Source: Stutzerimonas stutzeri
GTDB taxonomy: Bacteria > Pseudomonadota > Gammaproteobacteria > Pseudomonadales > Pseudomonadaceae
Length of the DNA stretch: 64,000 bases
Direction of reading: 5' to 3'
Assembly: GCF_019090095.1 (NCBI RefSeq)
Contig: NZ_JAGQFP010000002.1
Span: 1,984,001 to 2,048,000, forward strand
The position numbers and the translations under genes are program-made. The notes beneath the pieces were generated by a model. The model made no database searches and was not told the origin of the DNA. It worked only from the letters and a program-made list of their open reading frames with translations. Position 1 is the stretch's first letter; each line of letters begins with the position of its first letter. Of this stretch, positions 35,788-44,757 are shown piece by piece.

Positions 35788-36594
35788 ATGCAAAATCGCA
35801 TGATGGTCACTGGCGCTGGATCCGGTCTCGGTCGCGAGATCGCGTTGCGTTGGGCGCGAGAAGGTTGGCAGTTGGCGCTTTCAGACGTCAATGAAGCGGG
35901 TCTGGCAGAAACCCTGAAAATGGTTCGCGACGCAGGGGGTGATGGTTTCACTCAGCGTTGTGACGTGCGTGACTACAGCCAGCTGACCGGCTTGGCGCAG
36001 GCCTGCGACAGCAAGCTTGGCGGGATCGACGTGGTGGTCAACAACGCCGGTGTCGCCTCGGGTGGCTTCTTCGAAGAGCTCTCGCTGGAAGATTGGGACT
36101 GGCAGATCGCGATCAATCTCATGGGCGTGGTCAAGGGCTGCAAGGCGTTCCTGCCATTGGTTCAGAAAAGCCGCGGCAAGATCATCAATATCGCCTCCAT
36201 GGCGGCGTTGATGCAGGCGCCCGGCATGAGCAACTACAACGTGGCCAAGGCGGGCGTGGTCGCGCTGTCGGAAAGCCTGCTGGTCGAGCTGAAGCAGCAG
36301 GAGGTGGGTGTCCATGTGGTATGCCCATCATTCTTCCAGACCAACCTGATGGACTCCTATCGCGGGCCGACTCCGAACATGAAAGCGCAGATCAGCAAAC
36401 TGCTGGAAGCTTCGCCGATCACCGCGGCGGATATCGCCGACTACATCTATCGCCAGGTGGCCGAAGGCGTCTTCATGATCCTGCCGCACGACGAAGGGCG
36501 CATGGCCTGGCAGATCAAGCAGCAGAATCCGCAAGCGATTTACGACGAGATGGCGGCGCTGGCCGAGAAGAAGCGCAACAAGAGCAGAAGCTGA
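35788..36594 (+). CDS. Short-chain dehydrogenase/reductase
   Basis: 268 residues. Classical SDR motifs: cofactor loop TGAGSGLGRE (residues ~8-17), NNAG at ~89, catalytic Ser in NIASMAALM and YNVAK (Tyr/Lys). An acidic Asp at the end of the second strand (ALSDVNEAG) suggests NAD(H) rather than NADP(H). The C-terminal ~50 residues (ILPHDEGRMAWQIKQ to NKSRS) are basic. Substrate unknown. It has its own gap on both sides, so it is probably transcribed alone. Confidence 0.88.
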   Translation: MQNRMMVTGAGSGLGREIALRWAREGWQLALSDVNEAGLAETLKMVRDAGGDGFTQRCDVRDYSQLTGLAQACDSKLGGIDVVVNNAGVASGGFFEELSLEDWDWQIAINLMGVVKGCKAFLPLVQKSRGKIINIASMAALMQAPGMSNYNVAKAGVVALSESLLVELKQQEVGVHVVCPSFFQTNLMDSYRGPTPNMKAQISKLLEASPITAADIADYIYRQVAEGVFMILPHDEGRMAWQIKQQNPQAIYDEMAALAEKKRNKSRS

Positions 36595-36702
36595 CCAATA
36601 GGTCCGTTTTGCTTGCCGTGATCCAGGGCCGGGAGTAGGGTTGCCGGTCCACCCAGACCGACCCATGGATCCACTGTAAAAAACCCGTCTCGCTGGCTGC
36701 TC

Positions 36703-37848
36703 ATGCTGGCTCTGGTGCTCGCCGCCATCAACCTTCGCCCCGGTATCACCTCCTTCGCCCCATTGATCGAACGCATCGCGCACGAACTGAATCTCAGCCG
36801 AGGCCTGATCAGCCTGACCACGGCGTTGCCGGTACTGCTCATGGGATTGCTGGCGCCGCTGGCGCCGCGGCTGGCCGTGCGGTTCGGCCTGGAACGGACC
36901 ATCACGCTCTGCCTTGGCCTTATCGGCCTTGCCCTGGTGTTGCGGTTGCTCGGCGACAATCCGGTGGTGCTGATCGGCACGGCGGCCATGGTCGGCGCAG
37001 GCATCGCTGTAACCGGCCCCTTGTTGTCGGGCTTCATCAAGCGCTATTTCCTCGACCGCGTCGGCAAGACCGCCGCCTTCTACTCCTTGAGCATGGCTGT
37101 TGGCGGCACCATCGGCGTGGTGTTGACGGTGCCTGCGACGCAGCTGCTGGACGAGCGTTGGACCTTGGGCCTGGCGATCTGGTCGATCCCGGCGATCCTG
37201 GCCGTCATGTTCTGGTGGCGACTGCCCAACCAACCGGAGTCCGCCGTCGAACGGCGAGCCGGATTGCCGTGGCGCGAGCCGCGTGCCTGGCTGGTGAGCA
37301 TCTACTTCGCCCTGCAGGCCGGGTTGTTCTACGCCCTGGCGACCTGGCTGGTCGCGCGGTATCACGAGGCAGGCTTCAGCCTGCTGCAAAGCAACACCTT
37401 CTTCGGTGGCTTCATGTTGATTGGCTTGCCGAGTGCCTTCGCCATGCCCTGGCTGGCGCAGCGATTCGGTAAGCGGCACCTGCTGATGGCCGTGTGCGGC
37501 GTGATGGCGACGACCAGCCTGCTGATTATCGCCTGGGTTCCGCAGGTGCAGCCGCTGGTTGTCTGCATGATGTTGGGGATCGCCCTGAACGGTACCTTCT
37601 CGATGTCGCTGGTGCTGCCCATGTATGAGGCCAGTACCCCGTTGGAGGTCAGCCGGCTGACGGCCATGATGCTCTGTACCGGCTATTGCCTGGCGTGCTT
37701 CTCGCCTGTGCTGACCGGGCTAGGGCGCGATCTTGCCGGTGACTACCGCTGGCCGTTTCTGGTCCTGGCAGGCATGGCGGCCGTCATGTCGGTGCTCGCG
37801 CTGCAGCTGGCGCCGCGACGTGATCCGGGCGCTACCCCCCGGGCCTGA
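36703..37848 (+). CDS. MFS transporter, CynX/NimT type
   Basis: 381 residues with about 12 transmembrane segments. The first helix holds the CynX hallmark LAAINLRPGITSFAPLI; family members include the cyanate carrier CynX and NimT (2-nitroimidazole efflux). No cyn genes are near, so the substrate is unknown. The start is unclear: ATG 36703 is the only standard start in frame (stop at 36619-36621), has no ribosome site and begins right inside the first helix; the frame before it (SRWLL) also looks like protein, so a non-standard start such as CTG 36697 is possible. Confidence 0.82.
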   Translation: MLALVLAAINLRPGITSFAPLIERIAHELNLSRGLISLTTALPVLLMGLLAPLAPRLAVRFGLERTITLCLGLIGLALVLRLLGDNPVVLIGTAAMVGAGIAVTGPLLSGFIKRYFLDRVGKTAAFYSLSMAVGGTIGVVLTVPATQLLDERWTLGLAIWSIPAILAVMFWWRLPNQPESAVERRAGLPWREPRAWLVSIYFALQAGLFYALATWLVARYHEAGFSLLQSNTFFGGFMLIGLPSAFAMPWLAQRFGKRHLLMAVCGVMATTSLLIIAWVPQVQPLVVCMMLGIALNGTFSMSLVLPMYEASTPLEVSRLTAMMLCTGYCLACFSPVLTGLGRDLAGDYRWPFLVLAGMAAVMSVLALQLAPRRDPGATPRA

Positions 37849-37966
37849 ATCCCTTGCCGTGACCGGCATCACTTTGCATTCGACGCAGGTGCGCCAAACG
37901 CATGCAGATGCTGGCACGCCGGAGGGTTTTGGTTGAACATGTCGGCCTTTCGACTGGAGTGTTCGC

Positions 37967-38389
37967 GTGGAGCCGGAATCCATCGTCTATGGCAGCATTC
38001 GCGACTGGCCATCGGCTGACGCTGAAGAGGGTCGGTATCGTCGTGAACGCAATCGCCGTGCATTGGACAACCTGCCGCAAGGCGAGGGCTGGCCGTTCGT
38101 AGGCCGCGAGATGTTTTCCTGCTGTTCCGGCGACGGCCTCTACCAGACCCAGGTGATTCACTTCGGCGCCAGCTACCGTGCAATCGAGTACGAGTGGGCC
38201 TTGTGGGTCCGCAACTTCGAGGCGTTGCTCAACGAGCTCTACTGGACCAGTGCGGTGGTCCACCTGGAAACCGAACTCAGCGGGACGCACACCTTTCGCT
38301 GGGAAACCGAAAGTGGCTCGCACAGCCCGCATCAGCGCGATCTGCGCATGCGTTGCGCCTGGGAGCGGGACGGCGGCGTGCTGGGCTAA
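37967..38389 (+). CDS. Conserved Pseudomonas protein of unknown function
   Basis: 140 residues from a GTG start with GGAG eight bases before it. No signal peptide or membrane segment. Features: EGWPFVGREMFSCC, YQTQVIHFGASYRAIEYEW, and ELYWTSAVVHLETELSGTHT. I recall similar proteins across Pseudomonas but no function. A Cys pair at about residues 52-53 and His residues near the C-terminus are noted without a proven role. It is followed on the other strand by yheU. Confidence 0.75.
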   Translation: MEPESIVYGSIRDWPSADAEEGRYRRERNRRALDNLPQGEGWPFVGREMFSCCSGDGLYQTQVIHFGASYRAIEYEWALWVRNFEALLNELYWTSAVVHLETELSGTHTFRWETESGSHSPHQRDLRMRCAWERDGGVLG

Positions 38390-38392
38390 GGC

Positions 38393-38623
38393 TCAATCCT
38401 CCAGCCATTCCTTTGGCACGTCGCGTTTCAGCGCCAGCTGGCATTGCTGATGGTCGGCATCGAAGACGATCACCGCCGTACCTTTGCTCAATGCGTGGCG
38501 CACCCGCTCGACGCGGGTCTGCAGGGGCGTCTCGTCGCCGTTGTCGGTGCCTTCGCGGGTGACGAAATCCTCGATGAGGCGAGTGAGCGTGTCGGGTTCG
38601 AGCTGGTCGTGAGGGATGAGCAT
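38393..38623 (-). CDS. yheU: YheU-family protein (UPF0270)
   Basis: 76 residues, with the family N-terminus MLIPHDQLEPDTLTRLIEDF and TREGTDNGDETPL, then VERVRHALSKGTAVIVFDAD. Small soluble protein with no known function, wide in Gammaproteobacteria. It follows the hybrid kinase gene by nine bases in the same orientation and may be co-transcribed, the same pair as in P. aeruginosa (PA3463-PA3462, from memory). Confidence 0.92.
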   Translation of the reverse strand: MLIPHDQLEPDTLTRLIEDFVTREGTDNGDETPLQTRVERVRHALSKGTAVIVFDADHQQCQLALKRDVPKEWLED

Positions 38624-38632
38624 GGCTGCAGG

Positions 38633-41386
38633 TCAGGTCGGCTGGTCAGGTTCGGCGATGGTCGTCGCGCGTAGATGGCGGTCCAGGCAAGCATACAGCT
38701 GCTCGGTGTCTAATGGCTTGCCGATGAAGTCGTCCATTCCAGCGTCGCTGCCCTGCTGGCGGTGGCCATCGAGTACATGCGCGGTCAGCGCAATGATCGG
38801 GACCGGTGCCAGGCCTCGTTCGGCCTCCAGGGTTCGGATCTGGCGACTGGCTTCGAAACCGTTCACCTCTGGCATCTCGCAGTCCATCAGGATCGCCTGT
38901 ATGGCCGAAGGATTTTCCCGATAGACCGTGACGGCGCGACGGCCGTTCTCGGCAATCATCACCTCGTAACCCCGTTTGCGCAGCAAGCTTGAAACCACCA
39001 TCTGGCTGACGGGATTGTCTTCGGCGACGAGGATGCACGAGCAGGGCGTCGCAGTGCGGGAGTCGGGGTCCGGGGCCGTCCTGTTCAACGGCTGATAGAG
39101 CCGATGCAGGGCCTCGCGCAACGGGGCGATCAGCAGCGGCAACGGCAACTGGATCAGGCGCAGGTCGGTGTCGGGGAAAGCGCCTCCGCTTTGCGGCGGG
39201 TGGAGCAACAAGACACGCTGATGGGGCTCGAGCTGGTTGCTCAGCGGCGCCAGCCAATCCGCGGGTTGCCCCGGCCACGGCGCCATGATGACGAGCAAAG
39301 GCGGGGCGCTGTGGTCGTCCAGGTAGCGCGGCAGGCGCTGCGGCTCCTCACAGCGCACCACCCGCATCCCCCAGCGCATCAACAGATTGCCCATCGCATC
39401 CAGCGCACGTACATCCTGGGAGGCGATCACGGCCGTGCGCCGTTCGAGCAGCGCGATGAGCGGATCATGGTTGCCCCCGGCCTCGCGGATCGGCGTGGCG
39501 AAACTGAAACGGCTGCCTTGCCCTGGGGCGCTTTGCACGGCGATCTGGCCGCCCATCATTTCCACCAGCTCCTTGCTGATGACCAGGCCCAGCCCGCTGC
39601 CGCCGTACCGGCGCGTGGTGCTGGAGTCGCCCTGGGAGAAGGACACGAACAGCTGTGCGAGAACCTCGGGGCGCATGCCGATGCCGCTGTCGGTTACGGA
39701 AAACTCCAGCGTACGAGCATCCGCAGGCCCCTGGGGCGTGACCTCGAGCATCACATAACCCTGCTCGGTGAATTTCACCGCGTTACTGATCAGGTTCAAC
39801 AGGATCTGCTTGAGCCGGGTTGGGTCGCCCCGTACTCGGCGCGGCACGCCAGGCGCGAGACTGACGTGCAGGCGCAGTTGCTTCTCCAGCGCCTGGGCGG
39901 TGAACAGACTGATGGTGTCGGAGAGCAGGGCCTCGAGATCGAATTCGATGTCTTCCAGCACGAGTTTTCCGGCACCGATGCGCGCGTAGTCGAGAATGTC
40001 GTTGATCACCGACATCAACGAGGCGCTGGAACTGGAGATCGTATCGAGATAGAAGCGCTGGTTGCGGTCCAGCGGGGTGTCGCGCAACAGCTGCAACATA
40101 CCGAGAACGCCGTTGAGCGGCGTGCGGATTTCATGGCTCATTTTTGCCAAAAAGCGGCTTTTGGCCTGGTTTTCGCTCTCGGCGCGCGCGGCGGCTTGCC
40201 GCGAGCGGAAACCCTCTTCCTTGAGCAGGTTGATCCGGTCGGCAAGGCCGATGGACAACGTGATCAGTTCGAAAGCGATACCGACCTTGACGATCGTCGA
40301 GCCATACAGATCGAACGGGTTGAAACCCAGCGAGCCGGCCGTGACGATGGCGAAGGTCACCAGCAACACGCCCCAGGCCAGGGTGTAATAGAGACCGTAA
40401 CGCACCCCGCGGCGCCAGACGAACGCACCGGTCAGCAAGAGGCCAATGGACGAAGCGATGACCATGACGCTGGCCAGGACGCTCCAGGTCTGCTGATCGA
40501 GGACCACCCCGGATAGCAGCGCGGCGAACGAGACGAGAAACCCAACACGCAGCGCGAAATCGAGCCGCGGAAAATGCTCGCGGGTATGCAGGAAATGCCG
40601 GCTGAACTGGATCGAGATCAGGCAGTGGCTGAGCATCAGCGCATAAATGCCCAGGGCGACGACACCCCCACCGTCGTTCAGCCATTTGACCAGACGCCCG
40701 TCGAAGCTGAGCGCGAACAGCCCGACGTTGACGTTGTAGATGAGGTACCAGAAATAGGCAGGTTCGCGCAGCGAGAGAAAGAGAAAGAAGTTGTAGCAGA
40801 ACATCGCGAACAGCACGCCGTAGAACGCACCGGCGAGCCCCATCGAATCCTCGACCGCGGCGGCGCTCGCGCTGTACGTGCTGAAATACAGCGGCACGTA
40901 GATGGTGCTGGTGCTACGCACCCGTAGCAGCAGCGTCGAGGTGCCGGGTTGCAGGTCGACCGGGAACCAGAAGTTACTCACTTTGACGGAGCGCTCGCTG
41001 AAAGGGCGCTCGTCGCCCGATTGCTGCCGGCTGACGCTGCCGTCCGGGTGGCGCAGATACAGCTCGATGTGATCAAGCAATGGATAGTTGATTTCGACGA
41101 AACCGCCGACCGCGTCGTTCAGTTGGTTGTCCAGCTCGACGCGAAACCACCAGACATCGTCATTCTTGCCCTTGTTGACGTGCTCGGCGTCGACCGGTTC
41201 GAAGGTCTTCTCCGGCAGGTCGAGCACTTCGTTGGTCTTCAGCTCGGCAGCCGGGTCGCGCAGGAAATACGTCCAGTTGCCCAGGGACTGGCGGAAATCG
41301 TGCGTAGTCACTGGCACCGGGGTGAATGCCCAGAGCTGAGCAGATACACAACAGAGCAATAGAGCCAGGCAAAGACGCGGCAGCAT
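38633..41386 (-). CDS. Hybrid sensor histidine kinase with 7TMR-DISM sensor
   Basis: 917 residues from ATG 41386; a TTG eight codons upstream would spoil the signal peptide (about 1-22). Order: periplasmic 7TMR-DISMED2 domain (about 25-165), seven transmembrane helices (about 180-385), coiled linker, HisKA with phosphorylatable His in [13 protein letters not shown], HATPase with [17 protein letters not shown] and GSGLGL, then a degenerate receiver-like segment (about 645-765) without the Asp/Lys set, and a full C-terminal receiver with Asp in [14 protein letters not shown]. The RetS/LadS sensor type may detect carbohydrates or other small ligands. No partner regulator is adjacent. The final residues [10 protein letters not shown] lie next to yheU. 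Confidence 0.93.
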   Translation of the reverse strand: MLPRLCLALLLCCVSAQLWAFTPVPVTTHDFRQSLGNWTYFLRDPAAELKTNEVLDLPEKTFEPVDAEHVNKGKNDDVWWFRVELDNQLNDAVGGFVEINYPLLDHIELYLRHPDGSVSRQQSGDERPFSERSVKVSNFWFPVDLQPGTSTLLLRVRSTSTIYVPLYFSTYSASAAAVEDSMGLAGAFYGVLFAMFCYNFFLFLSLREPAYFWYLIYNVNVGLFALSFDGRLVKWLNDGGGVVALGIYALMLSHCLISIQFSRHFLHTREHFPRLDFALRVGFLVSFAALLSGVVLDQQTWSVLASVMVIASSIGLLLTGAFVWRRGVRYGLYYTLAWGVLLVTFAIVTAGSLGFNPFDLYGSTIVKVGIAFELITLSIGLADRINLLKEEGFRSRQAAARAESENQAKSRFLAKMSHEIRTPLNGVLGMLQLLRDTPLDRNQRFYLDTISSSSASLMSVINDILDYARIGAGKLVLEDIEFDLEALLSDTISLFTAQALEKQLRLHVSLAPGVPRRVRGDPTRLKQILLNLISNAVKFTEQGYVMLEVTPQGPADARTLEFSVTDSGIGMRPEVLAQLFVSFSQGDSSTTRRYGGSGLGLVISKELVEMMGGQIAVQSAPGQGSRFSFATPIREAGGNHDPLIALLERRTAVIASQDVRALDAMGNLLMRWGMRVVRCEEPQRLPRYLDDHSAPPLLVIMAPWPGQPADWLAPLSNQLEPHQRVLLLHPPQSGGAFPDTDLRLIQLPLPLLIAPLREALHRLYQPLNRTAPDPDSRTATPCSCILVAEDNPVSQMVVSSLLRKRGYEVMIAENGRRAVTVYRENPSAIQAILMDCEMPEVNGFEASRQIRTLEAERGLAPVPIIALTAHVLDGHRQQGSDAGMDDFIGKPLDTEQLYACLDRHLRATTIAEPDQPT

Positions 41387-41611
41387 GTTGGGACCCGGAG
41401 TCGTGCGCAACGTCTCAGGGGACAGGGCAATCGCCGTCTGATCCGCAGGGCCGTGCGCAGGTTTGTGACGCGAATGGCAAGCCAGGTTCGCCGAATGCCC
41501 AGTCTATCCAGGCAATCCATATATTTCAGTGACTTGCGACTTTGCCCGGATCAAGGCCGCCTCGCAATCGGCAATTGCCTCAAGTTGGCGGCAGATCATG
41601 AAACCCGCCGG

Positions 41612-42811
41612 TCAATCGGATGGCTCGTCGGCTCGCTTGTCGAATATCGAATCCACTGGCGGTACCCGCGTGTCGTTCTCCATCTGGGTCTCGTGTTCGA
41701 GTTGATGGCTGAAGCTTTCCAGCGAGCCCTGTCCGGTATGTGCATCGCTGGCGAAGACCGGCGGGCTGAGCAGGTAGCTGCTGACCAGACGGCTCATGGC
41801 CGCGAGGCTGTCTATATGGGTCCGCTCGTAGCCGTGGGTCGCATCGCAGCCGAACGCCAGCAGGGCGGTGCGGATATCGTGCCCGGCTGCGATCGCCGAC
41901 TGGGCGTCGCTATGGTAGTAGCGGAACAGATCCCGGCGCACCGGAATGTCATGGTTCTCGGCCAGCTTGAGCAGGTGGCGAGAGAGGTGGTAATCGTAGG
42001 GTCCACCGGAATCCTGCATCGCGACGGTGACAGCGTGCTCGCTGGATTCCTGGCCTTTGGCGCTTGGCGCGATATCGATGCCGACGAACTCGCTGACATC
42101 CCACGGCAGCGCACCCGCGGCCCCGGAGCCGGTTTCTTCGGTGATGGTGAACAGCGGATGGCAGTCGATCGGCAATTCCTGGCCGCTTTCCACCACGGCT
42201 TTCAGGGCCGTGAGCAGTGCTGCCACGCCGGCCTTGTCGTCCAGGTGGCGGGCACTGATGTGCCCGCTGTCGGTGAACTCCGGCATCGGATCGAAGGCCA
42301 CGAAGTCGCCCACATGGATGCCCAGCGCAACGCTGTCGGCGCGGCAGCTGGTATGGGCATCGAGGCGCAGCTCGACGTGGTCCCAGCTGATCGGCATCTC
42401 GTCGACGGCTGTGTTGAAGGCATGCCCTGAGGCGAGCAGGGGCAGGACGCTGCCGCGTATCACGCCATGGTCAGTGAAGACGCTGACGCGGCTGCCTTCG
42501 GCAAATCGGCTTGACCAGCAGCCCACCGGCGACAGGCCCAAGCGGCCAGTTTCATGAATTTCGCGGACGCTGGCGCCGACGGTGTCGAGGTGCGCGGCAA
42601 TGGCACGGTCGGGGCTGTCCTGGCGGCCCTTGAGCGTTGCGCGGATGGTGCCGCGGCGGGTCAGTTCGAACGGGATGCCCAATTCGCTGAGCCGCTCGGC
42701 CACGTATCGCACGATGGTGTCGGTAAAGCCCGTGGGGCTTGGGATCGCCAGGGTTTCCAGCAATACGCGTTGCAGATAGTTGAGATCGGGTTCAGGAAGC
42801 TTTGCAGTCAT
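41612..42811 (-). CDS. M42-family peptidase of the NAGGN osmoprotectant system
   Basis: 399 residues from ATG 42811, six bases after AAGGA; the ATG two codons upstream is too close. Metal ligands of the M42/M20-like fold: AAHLDTVGASV (His-x-Asp), ARHLDDKAGVAALL (Asp), TITEETGSGAAGAL (Glu-Glu), GIDIAPS and YERTHIDSL (His). It is the third gene of the NAGGN cluster after the synthetase. In the clusters I know it is annotated as NAGGN-associated; its role (turnover of the dipeptide or release of precursors) is not settled. Confidence 0.88.
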   Translation of the reverse strand: MTAKLPEPDLNYLQRVLLETLAIPSPTGFTDTIVRYVAERLSELGIPFELTRRGTIRATLKGRQDSPDRAIAAHLDTVGASVREIHETGRLGLSPVGCWSSRFAEGSRVSVFTDHGVIRGSVLPLLASGHAFNTAVDEMPISWDHVELRLDAHTSCRADSVALGIHVGDFVAFDPMPEFTDSGHISARHLDDKAGVAALLTALKAVVESGQELPIDCHPLFTITEETGSGAAGALPWDVSEFVGIDIAPSAKGQESSEHAVTVAMQDSGGPYDYHLSRHLLKLAENHDIPVRRDLFRYYHSDAQSAIAAGHDIRTALLAFGCDATHGYERTHIDSLAAMSRLVSSYLLSPPVFASDAHTGQGSLESFSHQLEHETQMENDTRVPPVDSIFDKRADEPSD

Positions 42812-42924
42812 GATCATTCCTTAGGGGGCACGTGGATGGCTGCCGCCATGCGATGAATGAATGCGAGCGATGCCGCGTTAGGCCTGTCCGAAGGTGACCA
42901 TGGTCACCTTCGTGACGGCGGCAG

Positions 42925-44667
42925 CTAGTGGCTGTTGTGGCTCAGCGGAAACAGCAGGTCGATGAACCGCTCCGCAGTGGGCTGTGGATGATGATTGGCG
43001 AGGCCCACGCGCTCGTTGGCCTCGATGAACACATAGTCCGGTTGATCCGCGCCTGGCACCAGCAGGTCCAGGCCCACCACTGGGATTTCCAGCGCGCGAG
43101 CGGCACGAATGGCGGCCTCGATGAGCTCAGGATGCAGCGTGTCGGTGACATCGTCGAGCATCCCGCCTGTATGCAGATTCGCGGTGCGACGGACTGCCAG
43201 GTGCTGCCCGCGGGGTAGCACCGTGTCGTAATCGAACCCGGCGTCTTCGATGCAGCGCTGGGTTTCCCTGTCCAGGGGAATTCGGCTCTCGCCTCCGGTG
43301 GCGGCCTGGCGACGGCGACTCTGGGTTTCGATCAACTGGCGAATGCTGTGGCTACCGTCACCCACCACTTCCGCAGGACGGCGGATGGCGGCGGCCACCA
43401 CCTCGTAACCGATCACCACGATGCGCAGATCGAGGCCTGGGTGATAGCCTTCGAGCAGCACCCGCTGATCGAACTGGCGTGCCTGGACGATGGCCTCTTC
43501 CAGGGACTCGGGAGTTCGCAGATCCACCGAGACGCCGTGCCCCTGCTCACCATCGACCGGCTTGACTACCAGGCTGCCGTGTTCTTGTAGAAAAGCGGCG
43601 TTGTCGTCGGGCGAGCCTGCCAGCCGCTGCGCAGGCAGCTTCAACCCGGCGCGCGCCAGGGTGCGGTGAGTCAGGCTTTTGTCCTGGCACAGCGTCATGC
43701 TGACGGCGGACGTCAGGTCCGACAGCGACTCGCGGCAGCGCACCTTGCGGCCGCCGTGGGTGAGGGTGAACAGGCCGGCCTCGGCGTCGTCGATGCTGAT
43801 CTCGATACCTCGCCGCCGCGCTTCGTCGACGATGATCTTGGCGTAGGGATTGAGTTCGGCTTCGGGACCGGGGCCGAGGAACAGTGACTGGTTGATGGTG
43901 TTCTTGCGCTTGACCGTGAAGGTCTGCAGGTCGCGAAAGCCCAGCTTGGCGTAGAGCGCCTTGGCCTGCTTGTTGTCGTGCAGGACCGACAGGTCCAGAT
44001 AAGCCAGGCCGCGCCCCATGTACTGTTCGATCAGATGACGAACCAGCGCCTCGCCGACGCCAGGACGGGTACAGCTCGGCGCGACCGCCAGGCACCAGAG
44101 ACTTGAGCCGTTCTCCGGGTCATTGAATGCGCGGTGATGATTGATACCCATGACGCTGCCGATGATCTGCCCGGAATCGTCATCCTCGGCCAGCCAATAG
44201 ACCGGCCCGCCTTTTTCCCGCGGCGTGCACAGCTCTGGATTGACCGGGAGCATGCCGCGCGATTGATACAGGCAGTTGATGGCCTTCCAGTCAGCGTCGC
44301 TTTGTGCGCGGCGAATGCCGAAGCCGCGGAAACTACGGCGCGCCGGCCGGTAATCGGTGAACCAGATGCGCATGGTGTCGGAGGGATCAAGGAACAACTG
44401 CTGCGGCGCATAGGCGAGGACCTGATGCGGGGCGGCGACGTAAAGCGCAATGTCTCGCTCGCCGGCTTGCTCGCCCAGCAGATCCGCGGCCAGGTCGGCC
44501 GGGTCCGAGTAGGTGTGTCCAACCAGTATCCGGCCCCAGCCACAGTGCAGCGTTACCGGGCCTTGCGGCTCTTCCTGGCCATCCTCGGCGAGGCGCGCCT
44601 GCAGCCGCTCGTAGGTAGGTGTCTGGCCGCGCAACAATCGCTGTCCGTAAGCTTGAGACTTCTGCAT
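42925..44667 (-). CDS. ngg: N-acetylglutaminylglutamine synthetase (GNAT-ATP-grasp fusion)
   Basis: 580 residues from ATG 44667, with AAGGAAAACACC ahead; an ATG eight codons earlier has no ribosome site. The N-terminal part holds a GNAT acetyltransferase domain (about 110-255; LWCLAVAPSCTRPGVGEALV is the acetyl-CoA loop). The C-terminal part is an ATP-grasp ligase (about 290-575; GSLVVKPVDGEQGHGVSVDL, EGYHPGLDLRIVVIG, YVFIEANERVGLANHH). It makes N-acetylglutaminylglutamine from two glutamines, acetyl-CoA and ATP, and the amidotransferase next door then amidates it. The compatible solute NAGGN protects against hyperosmotic stress. Confidence 0.92.
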   Translation of the reverse strand: MQKSQAYGQRLLRGQTPTYERLQARLAEDGQEEPQGPVTLHCGWGRILVGHTYSDPADLAADLLGEQAGERDIALYVAAPHQVLAYAPQQLFLDPSDTMRIWFTDYRPARRSFRGFGIRRAQSDADWKAINCLYQSRGMLPVNPELCTPREKGGPVYWLAEDDDSGQIIGSVMGINHHRAFNDPENGSSLWCLAVAPSCTRPGVGEALVRHLIEQYMGRGLAYLDLSVLHDNKQAKALYAKLGFRDLQTFTVKRKNTINQSLFLGPGPEAELNPYAKIIVDEARRRGIEISIDDAEAGLFTLTHGGRKVRCRESLSDLTSAVSMTLCQDKSLTHRTLARAGLKLPAQRLAGSPDDNAAFLQEHGSLVVKPVDGEQGHGVSVDLRTPESLEEAIVQARQFDQRVLLEGYHPGLDLRIVVIGYEVVAAAIRRPAEVVGDGSHSIRQLIETQSRRRQAATGGESRIPLDRETQRCIEDAGFDYDTVLPRGQHLAVRRTANLHTGGMLDDVTDTLHPELIEAAIRAARALEIPVVGLDLLVPGADQPDYVFIEANERVGLANHHPQPTAERFIDLLFPLSHNSH

Positions 44668-44757
44668 GGTGTTTTCCTTGGAGCTGGTCATGTCGGCGCG
44701 GCGAACAGACGGAACGCGCGCGCCCGCGATGGAACAGGCACTGTCACGATCGAATGC

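Noticed and set aside
39104..40516. 470-codon plus-strand ORF opposite the hybrid kinase
   Set aside because: Shadow of the kinase gene; composition (Gln/Arg/Ala-rich, no domain) is that of an antisense frame.
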